Shown piece by piece: positions 14,866-23,355 of a stretch of 43,878 bases of DNA; the first letter of the stretch is position 1; the number at the start of each line of letters is the position of its first letter. Location: contig QQUN01000077.1 in assembly GCA_008501585.1 (NCBI GenBank), positions 1-43,878 on the forward strand. The letters run 5' to 3'. This stretch comes from Pseudomonadota bacterium (lineage in GTDB: Bacteria > Pseudomonadota > Gammaproteobacteria > Burkholderiales > Rhodocyclaceae). Made by a program: the position numbers and the translations under genes. The notes below the pieces were generated by a model. The model saw only the letters and a list, made by a program, of their open reading frames with translations, did no database searches and was not told where the DNA came from.

Positions 14866-16377
14866 TCAGCGCCCCGCCCGCCACGGCGTCTTGCCGGCGA
14901 GCAGGGTTTCGATCTCGAGTACGACCCGGCGTCGGGTGCGGGCGTACTGCTGGGCGTGCCAGCCGATCAGGAAATGGGTCGGCCCGCCCAGTGCGGGGGT
15001 GTGATCGAGCCAGTCGAGCATCAGCGTGCGTGCAGTGGCGGCGTCGTTCAGGTAGCCCAGGTCGGCCTGCGCCTGGCGCACGGCGCCAAGGTAGTGCTTG
15101 ATGGGCTTGGTGTCGAACAGCGGGCGGAAGAACTCGATGCCGTAGCGCAGCTGCTTGAGGCTCACCCGCAACTCGTGGAGTTGCTCCGGGTCGAGGATGT
15201 CGACGTGGGTGAAGCGCTTGCGGGCGCGCTTGCGCAAGGCGTTGAGTTGCAGGCGGGCGAAGGCGGTGAGGTCGGCGGCGGCGTTGAGCGCGTCGTTGCT
15301 CAGGCGGTGGATGTCGGCCGCAAAGCCGAGTATTCGCTGGCCGTGGTCGGCGTGGGTGAGGCGGGCGCGGGCGTCCTTGCGGGCGGCGTCGCGCACGGCA
15401 AGGGCGTGCTCGCGCAGGGGCGTCAGCAGCTCGGCGGACATCAGCGGCGCCGGGTCGGCCGGGGCGAGGATGTCGTCGAGCAGGACGTCGATGTTGCGGG
15501 TGTCGCCGAGATCGGCCGCGGTGTCGCGCAGCACTTCGGTCCAGCGCTCGACAAAGCTGTCGGGCAGTGCCGGGCGGAACAGGCGGATCAGTGAGCGCAG
15601 GCGGCGCAGGGCGACGCGCAGTTGATGGACGTATTCGGGGTCGTCATGCACCAGCGCACCGAGGGTGTTCTCCTGCCATTGCTGCAGGCCGTCGAAGGCC
15701 AGCGTTCGGAAGGCCTCGAGCGGCGACTGGCGCGGGTGGACCTGCGATTTTGCCGCCTGGCGCGGCGCGTCGGGCGTGCCCAGGAACAGCCGGTAGCCGC
15801 GCTCGGCCTTGCTGCGGTCGGTGGGCATCAGTGCGACCCGCTCGGCCAGCGTGCCGGCCAGGTCGAACAGATCCTGGGCCGAGCCGCGCACCAGCTCGAG
15901 CTCGAGTTCGCTGATGGCGTCGCGACCTTCACCGGCTTCGATCTGGCCCTGGTCGATCATCATCAGGATCTCCACCTCGGGCGACGGCGTCAGGCGGCGG
16001 GTCTCGCGCTTGAATGTGGTGGTGAATACCGGCTGGATCTCGCCGGCGAGGGCTTCGAGGCGCTGGCGCAGGGCGGGGGCGTCGATGCCGGAGAAATCAA
16101 AGGTGTCGCGGTAGGGTTGCTCCCACTCCGGCCGTGACGACAGGCCGCCGACCGAGTTGGCTGCGCACTTGACGGTCTGCAGCCAGGTGGCGCCCTGCTT
16201 GCGCGTGCGCACGGCGATGCGCGCCTTGTGCAGGGCCAGCGCGGGGGTGTCGAAATAGGTGTTGACCAGGGTCTGCGCGTTGCCGAGCTTCTCGGCGGCG
16301 GTGACCAGCGGATGGCGGCGCAGTGCGCGGATCGCGTCGGGGGCGAGCGCCAGCTTGAGTTCGGTTTCGGTACTCAT
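14866..16377 (-). CDS. CYTH and CHAD domain protein (YgiF-type inorganic triphosphatase)
   Basis: The 503-residue protein has an N-terminal CYTH tunnel domain (about 1-200) with the ExExK signature as TETELKL at residues 3-9, and a C-terminal CHAD domain (about 215-500) rich in conserved His and Arg, for example HQLRVALRRLRSLIRLFRP and LHELRVSLKQLRYGIEFFRP. The CYTH domain of YgiF hydrolyses tripolyphosphate, and CHAD domains bind polyphosphate. The pair suggests action on polyphosphate. Its neighbour sixA fits a phosphate theme. Confidence 0.93.
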   Translation of the reverse strand: MSTETELKLALAPDAIRALRRHPLVTAAEKLGNAQTLVNTYFDTPALALHKARIAVRTRKQGATWLQTVKCAANSVGGLSSRPEWEQPYRDTFDFSGIDAPALRQRLEALAGEIQPVFTTTFKRETRRLTPSPEVEILMMIDQGQIEAGEGRDAISELELELVRGSAQDLFDLAGTLAERVALMPTDRSKAERGYRLFLGTPDAPRQAAKSQVHPRQSPLEAFRTLAFDGLQQWQENTLGALVHDDPEYVHQLRVALRRLRSLIRLFRPALPDSFVERWTEVLRDTAADLGDTRNIDVLLDDILAPADPAPLMSAELLTPLREHALAVRDAARKDARARLTHADHGQRILGFAADIHRLSNDALNAAADLTAFARLQLNALRKRARKRFTHVDILDPEQLHELRVSLKQLRYGIEFFRPLFDTKPIKHYLGAVRQAQADLGYLNDAATARTLMLDWLDHTPALGGPTHFLIGWHAQQYARTRRRVVLEIETLLAGKTPWRAGR

Positions 16378-16532
16378 AGAGGCTCACATTATCCTTTCGG
16401 TTATGTGACAGTTTGATGTGGGTGGGGGCGGTGGCGTACACGCTGGGGGCGCGACCGGGCCCGCCCGGCGTGGGTGCGGTCGGCGGCGAAGGGGCGGGTG
16501 AGCCAGACGAAACGCTTCATCCGGCCGGCGGG

Positions 16533-17018
16533 TCAGTCGGTGTCGGCGCGCCAGTGGCCGGATTTGCCGCCCTGTTTTTCGAGCAGGCGGATGCCGTCCA
16601 TGGTCATGCCGCGATCGACGGCCTTGCACATGTCGTAGATGGTGAGCAGGCCGACCTGCACCGCGGTGAGCGCTTCCATCTCCACGCCGGTGCGGCCGAC
16701 GGTCTCGGCAGTGGCGGTGCAGACAATGCGGTGTGCGGCGGCGTCGAGTGCGAAGTCGACAGTGACGCGGGTGAGCGGGATCGGGTGGCACAGCGGGATC
16801 AGGTCGGCCGTGCGCTTGGCGCCCTGGATGGCGGCGATGCGCGCGATGCCGATCACGTCGCCCTTCTTGGCGCTGCCGCTGGCGATCATGGCGAAGGTCT
16901 CGGGGGCCATGGTGATGCGCCCTTCGGCGACGCCGATGCGGCGGGTTTCGGCCTTGGCGCCAACGTCGACCATGTGGGCCTGGCCGTCGGCGTCGAAGTG
17001 GGTAAAGCCTTGCGTCAT
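16533..17018 (-). CDS. moaC: Cyclic pyranopterin monophosphate synthase MoaC
   Basis: The 161-residue enzyme makes cyclic pyranopterin monophosphate in molybdenum cofactor synthesis. Clear motifs are [12 protein letters not shown], the block [41 protein letters not shown] and the active-site segment [11 protein letters not shown] with its Asp and Lys. Length is typical. It diverges from the BepA-type gene across only 56 bases, so their promoters must be very close. The 154-base gap downstream of its stop (16378-16532) holds nothing recognisable. Confidence 0.96.
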   Translation of the reverse strand: MTQGFTHFDADGQAHMVDVGAKAETRRIGVAEGRITMAPETFAMIASGSAKKGDVIGIARIAAIQGAKRTADLIPLCHPIPLTRVTVDFALDAAAHRIVCTATAETVGRTGVEMEALTAVQVGLLTIYDMCKAVDRGMTMDGIRLLEKQGGKSGHWRADTD

Positions 17019-17074
17019 GATGCGGCTGCCGCGGGTGCGGAACTGTTGAAGGGCGCGGGTATCATAGCACCACC

Positions 17075-18508
17075 ATGATGAAACGAATCCTTGCCTTCGG
17101 GCTCAGTGCGGTGCTCTCGGTGCAGAGCGTGGCGGCCGGTTTGCCAGACCTCGGCGAGTCCTCCGCGGCCGATCTGTCGGAGGCGGCGGAGCGGCGCATC
17201 GGCGAGCAGGTCATCCGCGAGATCCGCTGGCGCGAGCCCTCGTATCTCGACGATCCGCAGGTCGAGGCCTATCTCACCGCGCTGGGCAACCGACTGGTGG
17301 CGGCCACCCACAGCGGCGGCAGCTACCAGTTCTTTGCCATCCGCGATGTCACGCTCAACGCCTTTGCCATGCCGGGCGGCTACATCGGGCTGCACACCGG
17401 CTTGATCCTCTCGGCGCGCAGCGAGTCGGAGCTGGCCTCGGTGGTGGCGCACGAGATCGCCCACGTCGAGCAGCGCCACATCGCGCGCCTGGTGGGCAAG
17501 CAGAGCCAGTCGAGCATGATCATGCTGGCCTCCCTGCTGGTGGCGGTGCTGGCCGCGCGCAGCAGCGACCAGATCGCCCAGGCGGCGGTGGCCGGCGGCA
17601 CGGCGGCGGGCATCCAGAGTCAGCTCGGCTACACCCGCGAGTTCGAACGCGAGGCCGACCGCATCGGCCTGCAGACGCTGGACGCCGCCGGTTTTGATAC
17701 GCGCGACATGGCCAGCTTCTTCGAGCGCCTGCAACGCGAGACCCGCCTGTACGAAAACAACGCACCGGCCTACCTGCGCACCCACCCGCTGACCACCGAG
17801 CGGATCGCCGACATGTCCAACCGGGTCGAAGGCGCACGCTATCGCCAGGTGGCCAGTTCCGACGACTTCACCCTGGTGCAGGCCCGCCTGGCCACGCTCG
17901 ACGGGGCGGCGCCGGATGTGTTCCGCCGCGAGGCCCGCGCCTGGGAGAAGGCCAGTGCGCCGACCGTGGCGCAGCGCTATGCCTATGTGCACGCGGCCAT
18001 GCGGGCCAACGAACTGGCGCTGGCCGAGACGGCCTGGAAGGGGTTTCCGGCCGGCGAGCACAGCGCCATGATCGTCGCGCTGGGCGCCGAACTGGCGATG
18101 GCGCAGCGCAACTACGCCACCGCCATCGCCCGCCTCAAGCCGGCCGTCACCCGCTATCCGCAGGCGCGTTACCTGAGCTACCTGCTGGCCGATGCACGCA
18201 TTGCGGCGGGCGATACGCCCGCGGCGATCAGCGAACTGCGTGAGCTGACCACCACCTACCCGGACGACTTCCGCAGCTGGTCGCGCTTGGCCAAGGCCTA
18301 CCAGGCGGCCGGCAAGGTGGGCGAATCACACCGTGCGCAGGCGGAGGTCTATGCCTTGCAGGGGGCGTGGTCGTCGGCGATCGGACAGTTGGAGATCGCC
18401 CTGCGCGAGGGCAAGGCCGATTTCTACACCCAGTCGGCCATGGACGCCCGGTTGCGCGAGTTTCGCGCGCGCTACGACGATGAGCGCGCCTGGCGCGAGC
18501 GCCGGTGA
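17075..18508 (+). CDS. bepA: BepA-type M48 metalloprotease with TPR domain
   Basis: The 477-residue protein has a Sec signal peptide (cleavage near residue 21, SVAAG), an M48 peptidase domain with HEIAH (126-130) and the third zinc ligand in FEREAD (about 190-195), and a C-terminal TPR region from about residue 300. This is the layout of BepA (YfgC), a periplasmic protease and chaperone that checks assembly of outer-membrane proteins such as LptD. A methionine follows the first, so the start may be 17078. The gene shares a 56-base divergent gap with moaC. Confidence 0.9.
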   Translation: MMKRILAFGLSAVLSVQSVAAGLPDLGESSAADLSEAAERRIGEQVIREIRWREPSYLDDPQVEAYLTALGNRLVAATHSGGSYQFFAIRDVTLNAFAMPGGYIGLHTGLILSARSESELASVVAHEIAHVEQRHIARLVGKQSQSSMIMLASLLVAVLAARSSDQIAQAAVAGGTAAGIQSQLGYTREFEREADRIGLQTLDAAGFDTRDMASFFERLQRETRLYENNAPAYLRTHPLTTERIADMSNRVEGARYRQVASSDDFTLVQARLATLDGAAPDVFRREARAWEKASAPTVAQRYAYVHAAMRANELALAETAWKGFPAGEHSAMIVALGAELAMAQRNYATAIARLKPAVTRYPQARYLSYLLADARIAAGDTPAAISELRELTTTYPDDFRSWSRLAKAYQAAGKVGESHRAQAEVYALQGAWSSAIGQLEIALREGKADFYTQSAMDARLREFRARYDDERAWRERR

Positions 18509-18564
18509 CGCGGGCGCGGCATCGTTCTAGAATGCGGCGCTGACGCCACAAGGAAAACGCTGAC

Positions 18565-18795
18565 ATGAATGTCGATAAAGAAGTAGACGCCAGCGGGCTG
18601 AGCTGCCCGCTTCCGATCCTGCGGGCCAAGAAGGCGCTGTCGGAGATGGCGGCCGGGCAGGTGCTGCGCGTGCTGGCGACCGACCCCGGCTCGGTGAAGG
18701 ACTTTGAAGCCTTTGCCCGCCAGACCGGCAACGAGTTGCTCAAGAGCGAGACGGTGGGCGAGAGCGCCTTCGAATTCTTCCTGCGCCGAAAATAG
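18565..18795 (+). CDS. TusA-family sulfur carrier
   Basis: The 76-residue protein has the TusA/SirA fold signature: DASGLSCPLPILRAKKAL with the persulfide-accepting Cys14 in CPLP, and a LRVLATDPGSVKDFEAFA strand-helix. Family members pass sulfur to tRNA thiolation (with MnmA) or to other sulfur pathways. AAGGAA stands 10 bases before the ATG. It probably ends the transcript that begins with the protease gene 57 bases upstream, as a good terminator follows. Confidence 0.92.
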   Translation: MNVDKEVDASGLSCPLPILRAKKALSEMAAGQVLRVLATDPGSVKDFEAFARQTGNELLKSETVGESAFEFFLRRK

Positions 18796-18822
18796 CGCGC
18801 GGCTGGTTCGCAAACCGACAAG

Positions 18823-18847
18823 ACGCCCCGCTGACGGGGCGTTTTTT
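18823..18847 (+). terminator. Rho-independent terminator after the tusA-like gene
   Basis: ACGCCCCG and CGGGGCGT form a perfect 8-bp stem with a CTGA loop, followed directly by five T (18843-18847). It lies 28 bases after the stop of the TusA-family gene. Confidence 0.9.
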
Positions 18848-19104
18848 ATGCGCCCCGGCCGTGCCGGTGACCGGGGCGCCGGCGTTGAAGTGTAAAAAGC
18901 TGTCACGCCGCGCCGGGGTGGCGTCGGCCACCCATCGGGTGAAACGGCAGTACTGGCGCCGCTTGCCGGGTGGTCGGGGCCGGGCGCAGTTGTCGAACGA
19001 TCGTTCAAGAACCGCGCCGCCCCGTCGATAGAGCGACAAGCCCATCGCGGCGCGTGCCCCAGATGCTTGCGGCGCCGCCCTGCCTCTATCCGACCCGACA
19101 CGGC
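18848..19104. other. Upstream region of the CHASE-GGDEF-EAL gene
   Basis: Between the terminator and the next gene there is no recognised coding sequence. The region holds a GC-rich hairpin just after the terminator and a 12-base palindrome (see next entry). The open frame of the following gene extends back to 18970, but no Shine-Dalgarno sequence is seen before any candidate start, so part of this stretch could be coding. Confidence 0.5.
18995..19006. promoter_or_regulatory. Palindrome GAACGATCGTTC, TetR-like operator candidate
   Basis: A perfect 12-base palindrome stands about 100 bases upstream of the proposed start of the second-messenger enzyme. GAACGnnCGTTC-type palindromes are common TetR-family operators. 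No TetR gene is adjacent, so the cognate regulator is unknown. Confidence 0.45.
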
Positions 19105-22100
19105 ATGCAGAAAAACACCCCGTCATCGACTTCTTCCATTGCCAGCCGCTTTCACAACGAGGTGACGGCCTGGGTCGTGCTCGCCGTGTCGCTGGTGATC
19201 ACCGCCGTGGGCTGGTACATCTCTCAGGCCTATGTCGAGCGGCGCGCGGCCGATCGCTTTGCCTACGAGGTCGAGGATGCCCGCCAGCGCATTCTCGGGC
19301 GGATGCTCGAGTACGAGCAGGTGCTGCGCGGCGGGGTGTCGATGATCGAGTCGCTCGGCCGGCAGGCCACGCGCGAGGAATGGCGGACCTTTGTCAGCGG
19401 CCTGGAGATCCAGCGGCATTTTCCGGGCATCCAGGGGATCGGCTATGCGGTCATGCTGCGACCCGAGCAGCTGGTCTCGCATGTCGAGTCGGTGCGCGCG
19501 GAGGGCTTTGAGGACTACGCCGTCAAGCCCGAGGGCGAGCGGGATGTCTATAGTGCGATCGTCTATCTTGAGCCGTTTGACTGGCGCAACCGCCGTGCCT
19601 TCGGCTATGACATGTATTCGAATCCGATGCGTCGAGCGGCGATGGATCACGCCCGCGATACCGGCCTGCCGGCGGTGTCGGGCCGGGTCACGCTGGTGCA
19701 GGAGACCGCGAAGGATGTGCAGGCGGGATTTCTCGTTTACCTGCCGGTGTATCGGGCGGGCGCCCCGGACACTACGGTCGAAGCGCGTCGCGCCGCATTG
19801 ATCGGCTATGTCTACAGCCCCTTCCGCATGGCCGACCTGATGCGCGGCATTCTTGGGGGCGACACGCCGGACGTGGGTTTCGTGCTGCACGATGGCGACA
19901 GCCAGGATGCCGACACCTTGTTGTATGCCAGCGATACGGCCGGGGCGCTGGATGGCGCGATGCGCCGCCAGCGCGCGACCCTGTCCTTGCCCGGGCGCGA
20001 CTGGACGGCGACCTTCTACAGCACTCCCCGCTTCGAAGCGGCCATGTCGAGCCGTCAGCCGGAGATGATCGCGGTCGGTGGCCTGCTGGTCGATGTGTTG
20101 CTGTTCCTCGTCATCTGGTCGCTCGGCACCGAGCGGCGGCGGGTCGAGGCCAGGGCCTCGGCCATGACCGCCGATATCCGCGAAGCCACCGAACGGCTCG
20201 ATCTGGCGCAGCAGTCGGCGCGGATCGGTACCTGGGAGATCGACCTGGCCTCCGGGCGGGTGATCTGGGACGGGCGCATGCGCCAGCTCTATGGACTGGA
20301 CGAAACGCAGTTTGCCGGGACGCTGGCCGACTGGCAGCGTCATGTCCATTCGGACGACATTGCCCGCGTGCAGGCGACGGCCCAGGCGGCGATTGCCCGT
20401 GGCGGTGCCTTCGACTCGGTGTTCCGCATCCACCTGCCGGACGATCAGATCCGCTATGTCGAGGCGCACGGTGCGGTCCATGCCGACCCGGCGGGCCGGC
20501 CGCAGCGCCTGGTGGGGGTGAACCGCGACATCACCGATCAGCATGAGGCCAACGCCAAGATCGCGCTGGCGGCGAGTGTGTTTGACCATGCCCACGAGGG
20601 CATCATCATCACCGACGAGCGGCAGCGGATCATCGACGTCAACCCGGCCTTCACGGTGGTGACCGGCTACAGCCGCGAGGAAGTGCTCGGCAAAACGCCG
20701 GCCCTGCTGCAGTCGGGCCGGCACGATGCCGACTTCTACCGCGCCATGTGGGCCGAACTCCAGCGCACGGGCTTCTGGCGTGGCGAGATCTGGAACCGGC
20801 GCAAGAACGGTGCCTTGTACGCGCAGATGGAGACCATCTCCGCCGTGCCCGATGGCGAAGGCGGCACACGCCGCTACATTGCGGTGTTCAGCGATATCAC
20901 CAAGATGGTCGAGCAGCAGGAAAAGCTGGAGCGCATGGCCCATTTCGATGCGCTGACCGGTCTGCCCAACCGCAGCCTGCTGGCCGACCGCCTGGCCCAG
21001 GCCATGGCGCTGGCCCGGCGGACCGGCAAGCGGCTGGCGGTGTGCTATCTCGATCTGGATGGCTTCAAGCCGGTGAACGATCGCTTCGGCCATGCCGCGG
21101 GCGACCAGTTGCTGATCCAGGTGGCCGATCGCCTCAAGAGCCTGCTGCGCGACAGCGACAGCGTGGCGCGCCTGGGTGGCGATGAATTCGTGGTGCTGCT
21201 CAACGGCATCGACGATGCGCTGGCCTGCGAGCATGCGCTCGAGCGGCTCAGTGAAGGGCTGAAGGACAGCTACATCGTGTCGGGCAGCGAGACGGCGGCG
21301 GTGTCGGCCAGCATCGGCGTCACCCTGTACCCGATGGACGATGTCGATGCCGACACCCTGCTGCGCCATGCCGACCATGCGATGTATTTCGCCAAGGAGC
21401 AGGGGCGCGGTCGCTACCATCTGTTCGATGCCGAGCAGAACCGCCAGATGCAGGCCCATCGCCAGACGGTCAGCCGGATCGGCCGGGCGATTGCCGCCGG
21501 CGAGTTCGTGCTGCACTACCAGCCCAAGGTCGACATGCGCGCCGGCCGCGTGGTGGGGGCCGAGGCCTTGATCCGTTGGGCGCATCCCAAGCGCGGCCTG
21601 TTGCCACCGGCGGCCTTCCTGCCGGCCGTGGATGACGGCGACCTGGCGATTCCGCTGGGCGAGTGGGTGATCGGCGACGCCATGCGCCAGTTGTCCGAAT
21701 GGCTGCGCGAGGGCTTGCAGATCAAGGTCAGCATCAACATTTCCGGGGCGCACCTGCAGCAGCAGGATTTTGTGGCGCACCTCGACCGGCATCTGCGCAA
21801 CCACCCCGAGGTGCCGGCCTCGCTGATCGAGCTCGAACTGCTCGAGACCACGGCGCTCGACGACATCTCCAAGGTGTCGGAGATCATCGCCCAATGCCGC
21901 GCGCTGGGCGTGTCGGTGTCGCTCGACGACTTCGGCACCGGCTATTCCTCGCTGACCTATCTCAAGCAGCTGCCCGCCGACACGCTGAAGATCGACCGCT
22001 CCTTCGTGCGCGACATGCTCAGCGATGTGGATGACCTGACCATTGTCGAAGGCATCGTCGGCCTCAGCCGCGCGTTCCGTCGCCAGGTGATCGCCGAGGG

Positions 22101-22665
22101 GGTCGAAACCGAAGACCATGGCAAGCTGTTGCTGCGCGTGGGTTGCAACCTCGGGCAGGGGTATGGCATTGCACGGCCGATGCCGGCCGAGGCGCTGCCC
22201 GGCTGGATCGCCAGCTACCGCCAGCCGGCGGCGTGGCGGCACATCGGCGATGCGCCCTGGCTGCGCGATGACCTGCCGCTGTATGCGGCGGAGTTTCACC
22301 ACAGCCAGTGGCTGGACCAGCTCGTGGCCAGCCTGGCGCCCGACACCACCGTGCTGCCGCCGCACCAGGACGATCCGGCATTGCACCGCTTTGCCCAGTG
22401 GTACGCCGGTGAGGGGCGGGGGCGTTATGGTCACCTGCGTGAATTTGCCGCCATCGGCCCGGCGCACCGCGAACTGCACCGGCTCGCCGATACCTTGTCG
22501 GCCACCCTGGGCGCGGCCTCGGCCCATGAGCGGGATGCCGTTTGTGCGCAGATGCTGCAGGCGCGCGAGCGGTTTCTCGACCGTCTCAACGCGCTGCAGC
22601 GGGTCCTCGGCGATGTCGTTCCGGCGCATTCGGCCAGCGCCGACACGCCGCTCGCCACGGCCTGA
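19105..22665 (+). CDS. CHASE-PAS-PAS-GGDEF-EAL c-di-GMP enzyme with CZB-like C-terminus
   Basis: This 1186-residue membrane sensor should make and/or break cyclic di-GMP. Order: membrane segment (22-45), periplasmic CHASE region (about 46-320), second membrane segment (321-341), PAS (about 365-480), PAS (about 490-605), GGDEF (610-775), EAL (790-1040) and a tail (1055-1150). GGDEF is intact at 691-695, with an RDSD inhibitory site at 682-685. EAL is intact (820-822 in GAEALIRW) with DDFGTGYSS at 941-949. The tail resembles a CZB zinc domain (FHHSQW, LHRFAQWY, HRELHR), with His in place of the usual Cys. The start at 19105 is uncertain; upstream methionines at 19063 and 18970 are alternatives. 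It has no co-directional partner. Confidence 0.9.
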   Translation: MQKNTPSSTSSIASRFHNEVTAWVVLAVSLVITAVGWYISQAYVERRAADRFAYEVEDARQRILGRMLEYEQVLRGGVSMIESLGRQATREEWRTFVSGLEIQRHFPGIQGIGYAVMLRPEQLVSHVESVRAEGFEDYAVKPEGERDVYSAIVYLEPFDWRNRRAFGYDMYSNPMRRAAMDHARDTGLPAVSGRVTLVQETAKDVQAGFLVYLPVYRAGAPDTTVEARRAALIGYVYSPFRMADLMRGILGGDTPDVGFVLHDGDSQDADTLLYASDTAGALDGAMRRQRATLSLPGRDWTATFYSTPRFEAAMSSRQPEMIAVGGLLVDVLLFLVIWSLGTERRRVEARASAMTADIREATERLDLAQQSARIGTWEIDLASGRVIWDGRMRQLYGLDETQFAGTLADWQRHVHSDDIARVQATAQAAIARGGAFDSVFRIHLPDDQIRYVEAHGAVHADPAGRPQRLVGVNRDITDQHEANAKIALAASVFDHAHEGIIITDERQRIIDVNPAFTVVTGYSREEVLGKTPALLQSGRHDADFYRAMWAELQRTGFWRGEIWNRRKNGALYAQMETISAVPDGEGGTRRYIAVFSDITKMVEQQEKLERMAHFDALTGLPNRSLLADRLAQAMALARRTGKRLAVCYLDLDGFKPVNDRFGHAAGDQLLIQVADRLKSLLRDSDSVARLGGDEFVVLLNGIDDALACEHALERLSEGLKDSYIVSGSETAAVSASIGVTLYPMDDVDADTLLRHADHAMYFAKEQGRGRYHLFDAEQNRQMQAHRQTVSRIGRAIAAGEFVLHYQPKVDMRAGRVVGAEALIRWAHPKRGLLPPAAFLPAVDDGDLAIPLGEWVIGDAMRQLSEWLREGLQIKVSINISGAHLQQQDFVAHLDRHLRNHPEVPASLIELELLETTALDDISKVSEIIAQCRALGVSVSLDDFGTGYSSLTYLKQLPADTLKIDRSFVRDMLSDVDDLTIVEGIVGLSRAFRRQVIAEGVETEDHGKLLLRVGCNLGQGYGIARPMPAEALPGWIASYRQPAAWRHIGDAPWLRDDLPLYAAEFHHSQWLDQLVASLAPDTTVLPPHQDDPALHRFAQWYAGEGRGRYGHLREFAAIGPAHRELHRLADTLSATLGAASAHERDAVCAQMLQARERFLDRLNALQRVLGDVVPAHSASADTPLATA

Positions 22666-22704
22666 GCGGCGCCGCCCGGGCGGCCTCGGCGGGCCGCCAG
22701 GTGT

Positions 22705-23352
22705 TCAGCGCGGTTTGGTGGCCCCGGCGCCGGCGTCGTCCTCCACCGTGTCCCAGCCGGTGATCATCGCCTTGATGTGGGCGAACACCGTGTGGCCGGT
22801 GGTGGTGAGATAGACATGGGCGATGACGAACACCAGCATCATGAAGGCGCCGGCGGTGTGCACCGTGGCCACCTGTTCCAGGCTCAGCCAGCCGTCGAGG
22901 CCCAGGCGGCCCCAGTAGGCATAGAACAGGTAGAGCAGGCCGGACCCCCAGATCACCGGCGAGACCAGCGCCAGCAACACCAGGTAGGCGAGGCGCTGGA
23001 GCGGGTTGTGCTTCTTGAGCACGGTCTTGTGATAGGGGTGCGGCGCGCCGGTGAAGATGCCGAACATGTAGTAGCGCGCCATGGCCACCAGTTTGCTGGC
23101 GGTGGGGATGTACTGGCGCCATTCGCCGGTGGTGAATTGCCAGAAGATGGTGAAGGCCCATAGCGCCAGCAGCGTCCAGGCCGACAGCGTGTGCAGGCGC
23201 ACGGCGCGCTCGAAGCCGAGGTTGTGGTAGCTGCCGTGGATCTCGAAGCCGGTGACCAGCATGAGGATCACCAGCACGGCCTGGGACCAGTGCCAGAAGC
23301 GCTCGTAGCGCTTGAAGACGTAGATGCGCTTCATCGGGGTGGTGTGCGACAT
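22705..23352 (-). CDS. Membrane cytochrome b (cytochrome b561/FdhI-like)
   Basis: The 215-residue integral membrane protein has four main hydrophobic segments and haem-ligand histidines in each expected place: FWHWSQ, RLHTLSAW, TVHTAGAF and IAHVYLTTTGH. This is the pattern of the di-haem b subunit in formate dehydrogenase, hydrogenase and thiosulfate reductase complexes, which exchange electrons with quinones. It follows the octahaem cytochrome gene after 3 bases, and its AAGGAGG ribosome site lies inside the end of that gene, so the two proteins should be made together as quinol oxidase and periplasmic reductase. Confidence 0.9.
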   Translation of the reverse strand: MSHTTPMKRIYVFKRYERFWHWSQAVLVILMLVTGFEIHGSYHNLGFERAVRLHTLSAWTLLALWAFTIFWQFTTGEWRQYIPTASKLVAMARYYMFGIFTGAPHPYHKTVLKKHNPLQRLAYLVLLALVSPVIWGSGLLYLFYAYWGRLGLDGWLSLEQVATVHTAGAFMMLVFVIAHVYLTTTGHTVFAHIKAMITGWDTVEDDAGAGATKPR

Positions 23353-23355
23353 GGC

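Noticed and set aside
19123-22629. A very long open frame antisense to the CHASE-PAS-GGDEF-EAL gene
   Set aside because: It mirrors the third-position GC bias of the true gene, shows no domain, and would lie wholly inside a protein with intact catalytic motifs.
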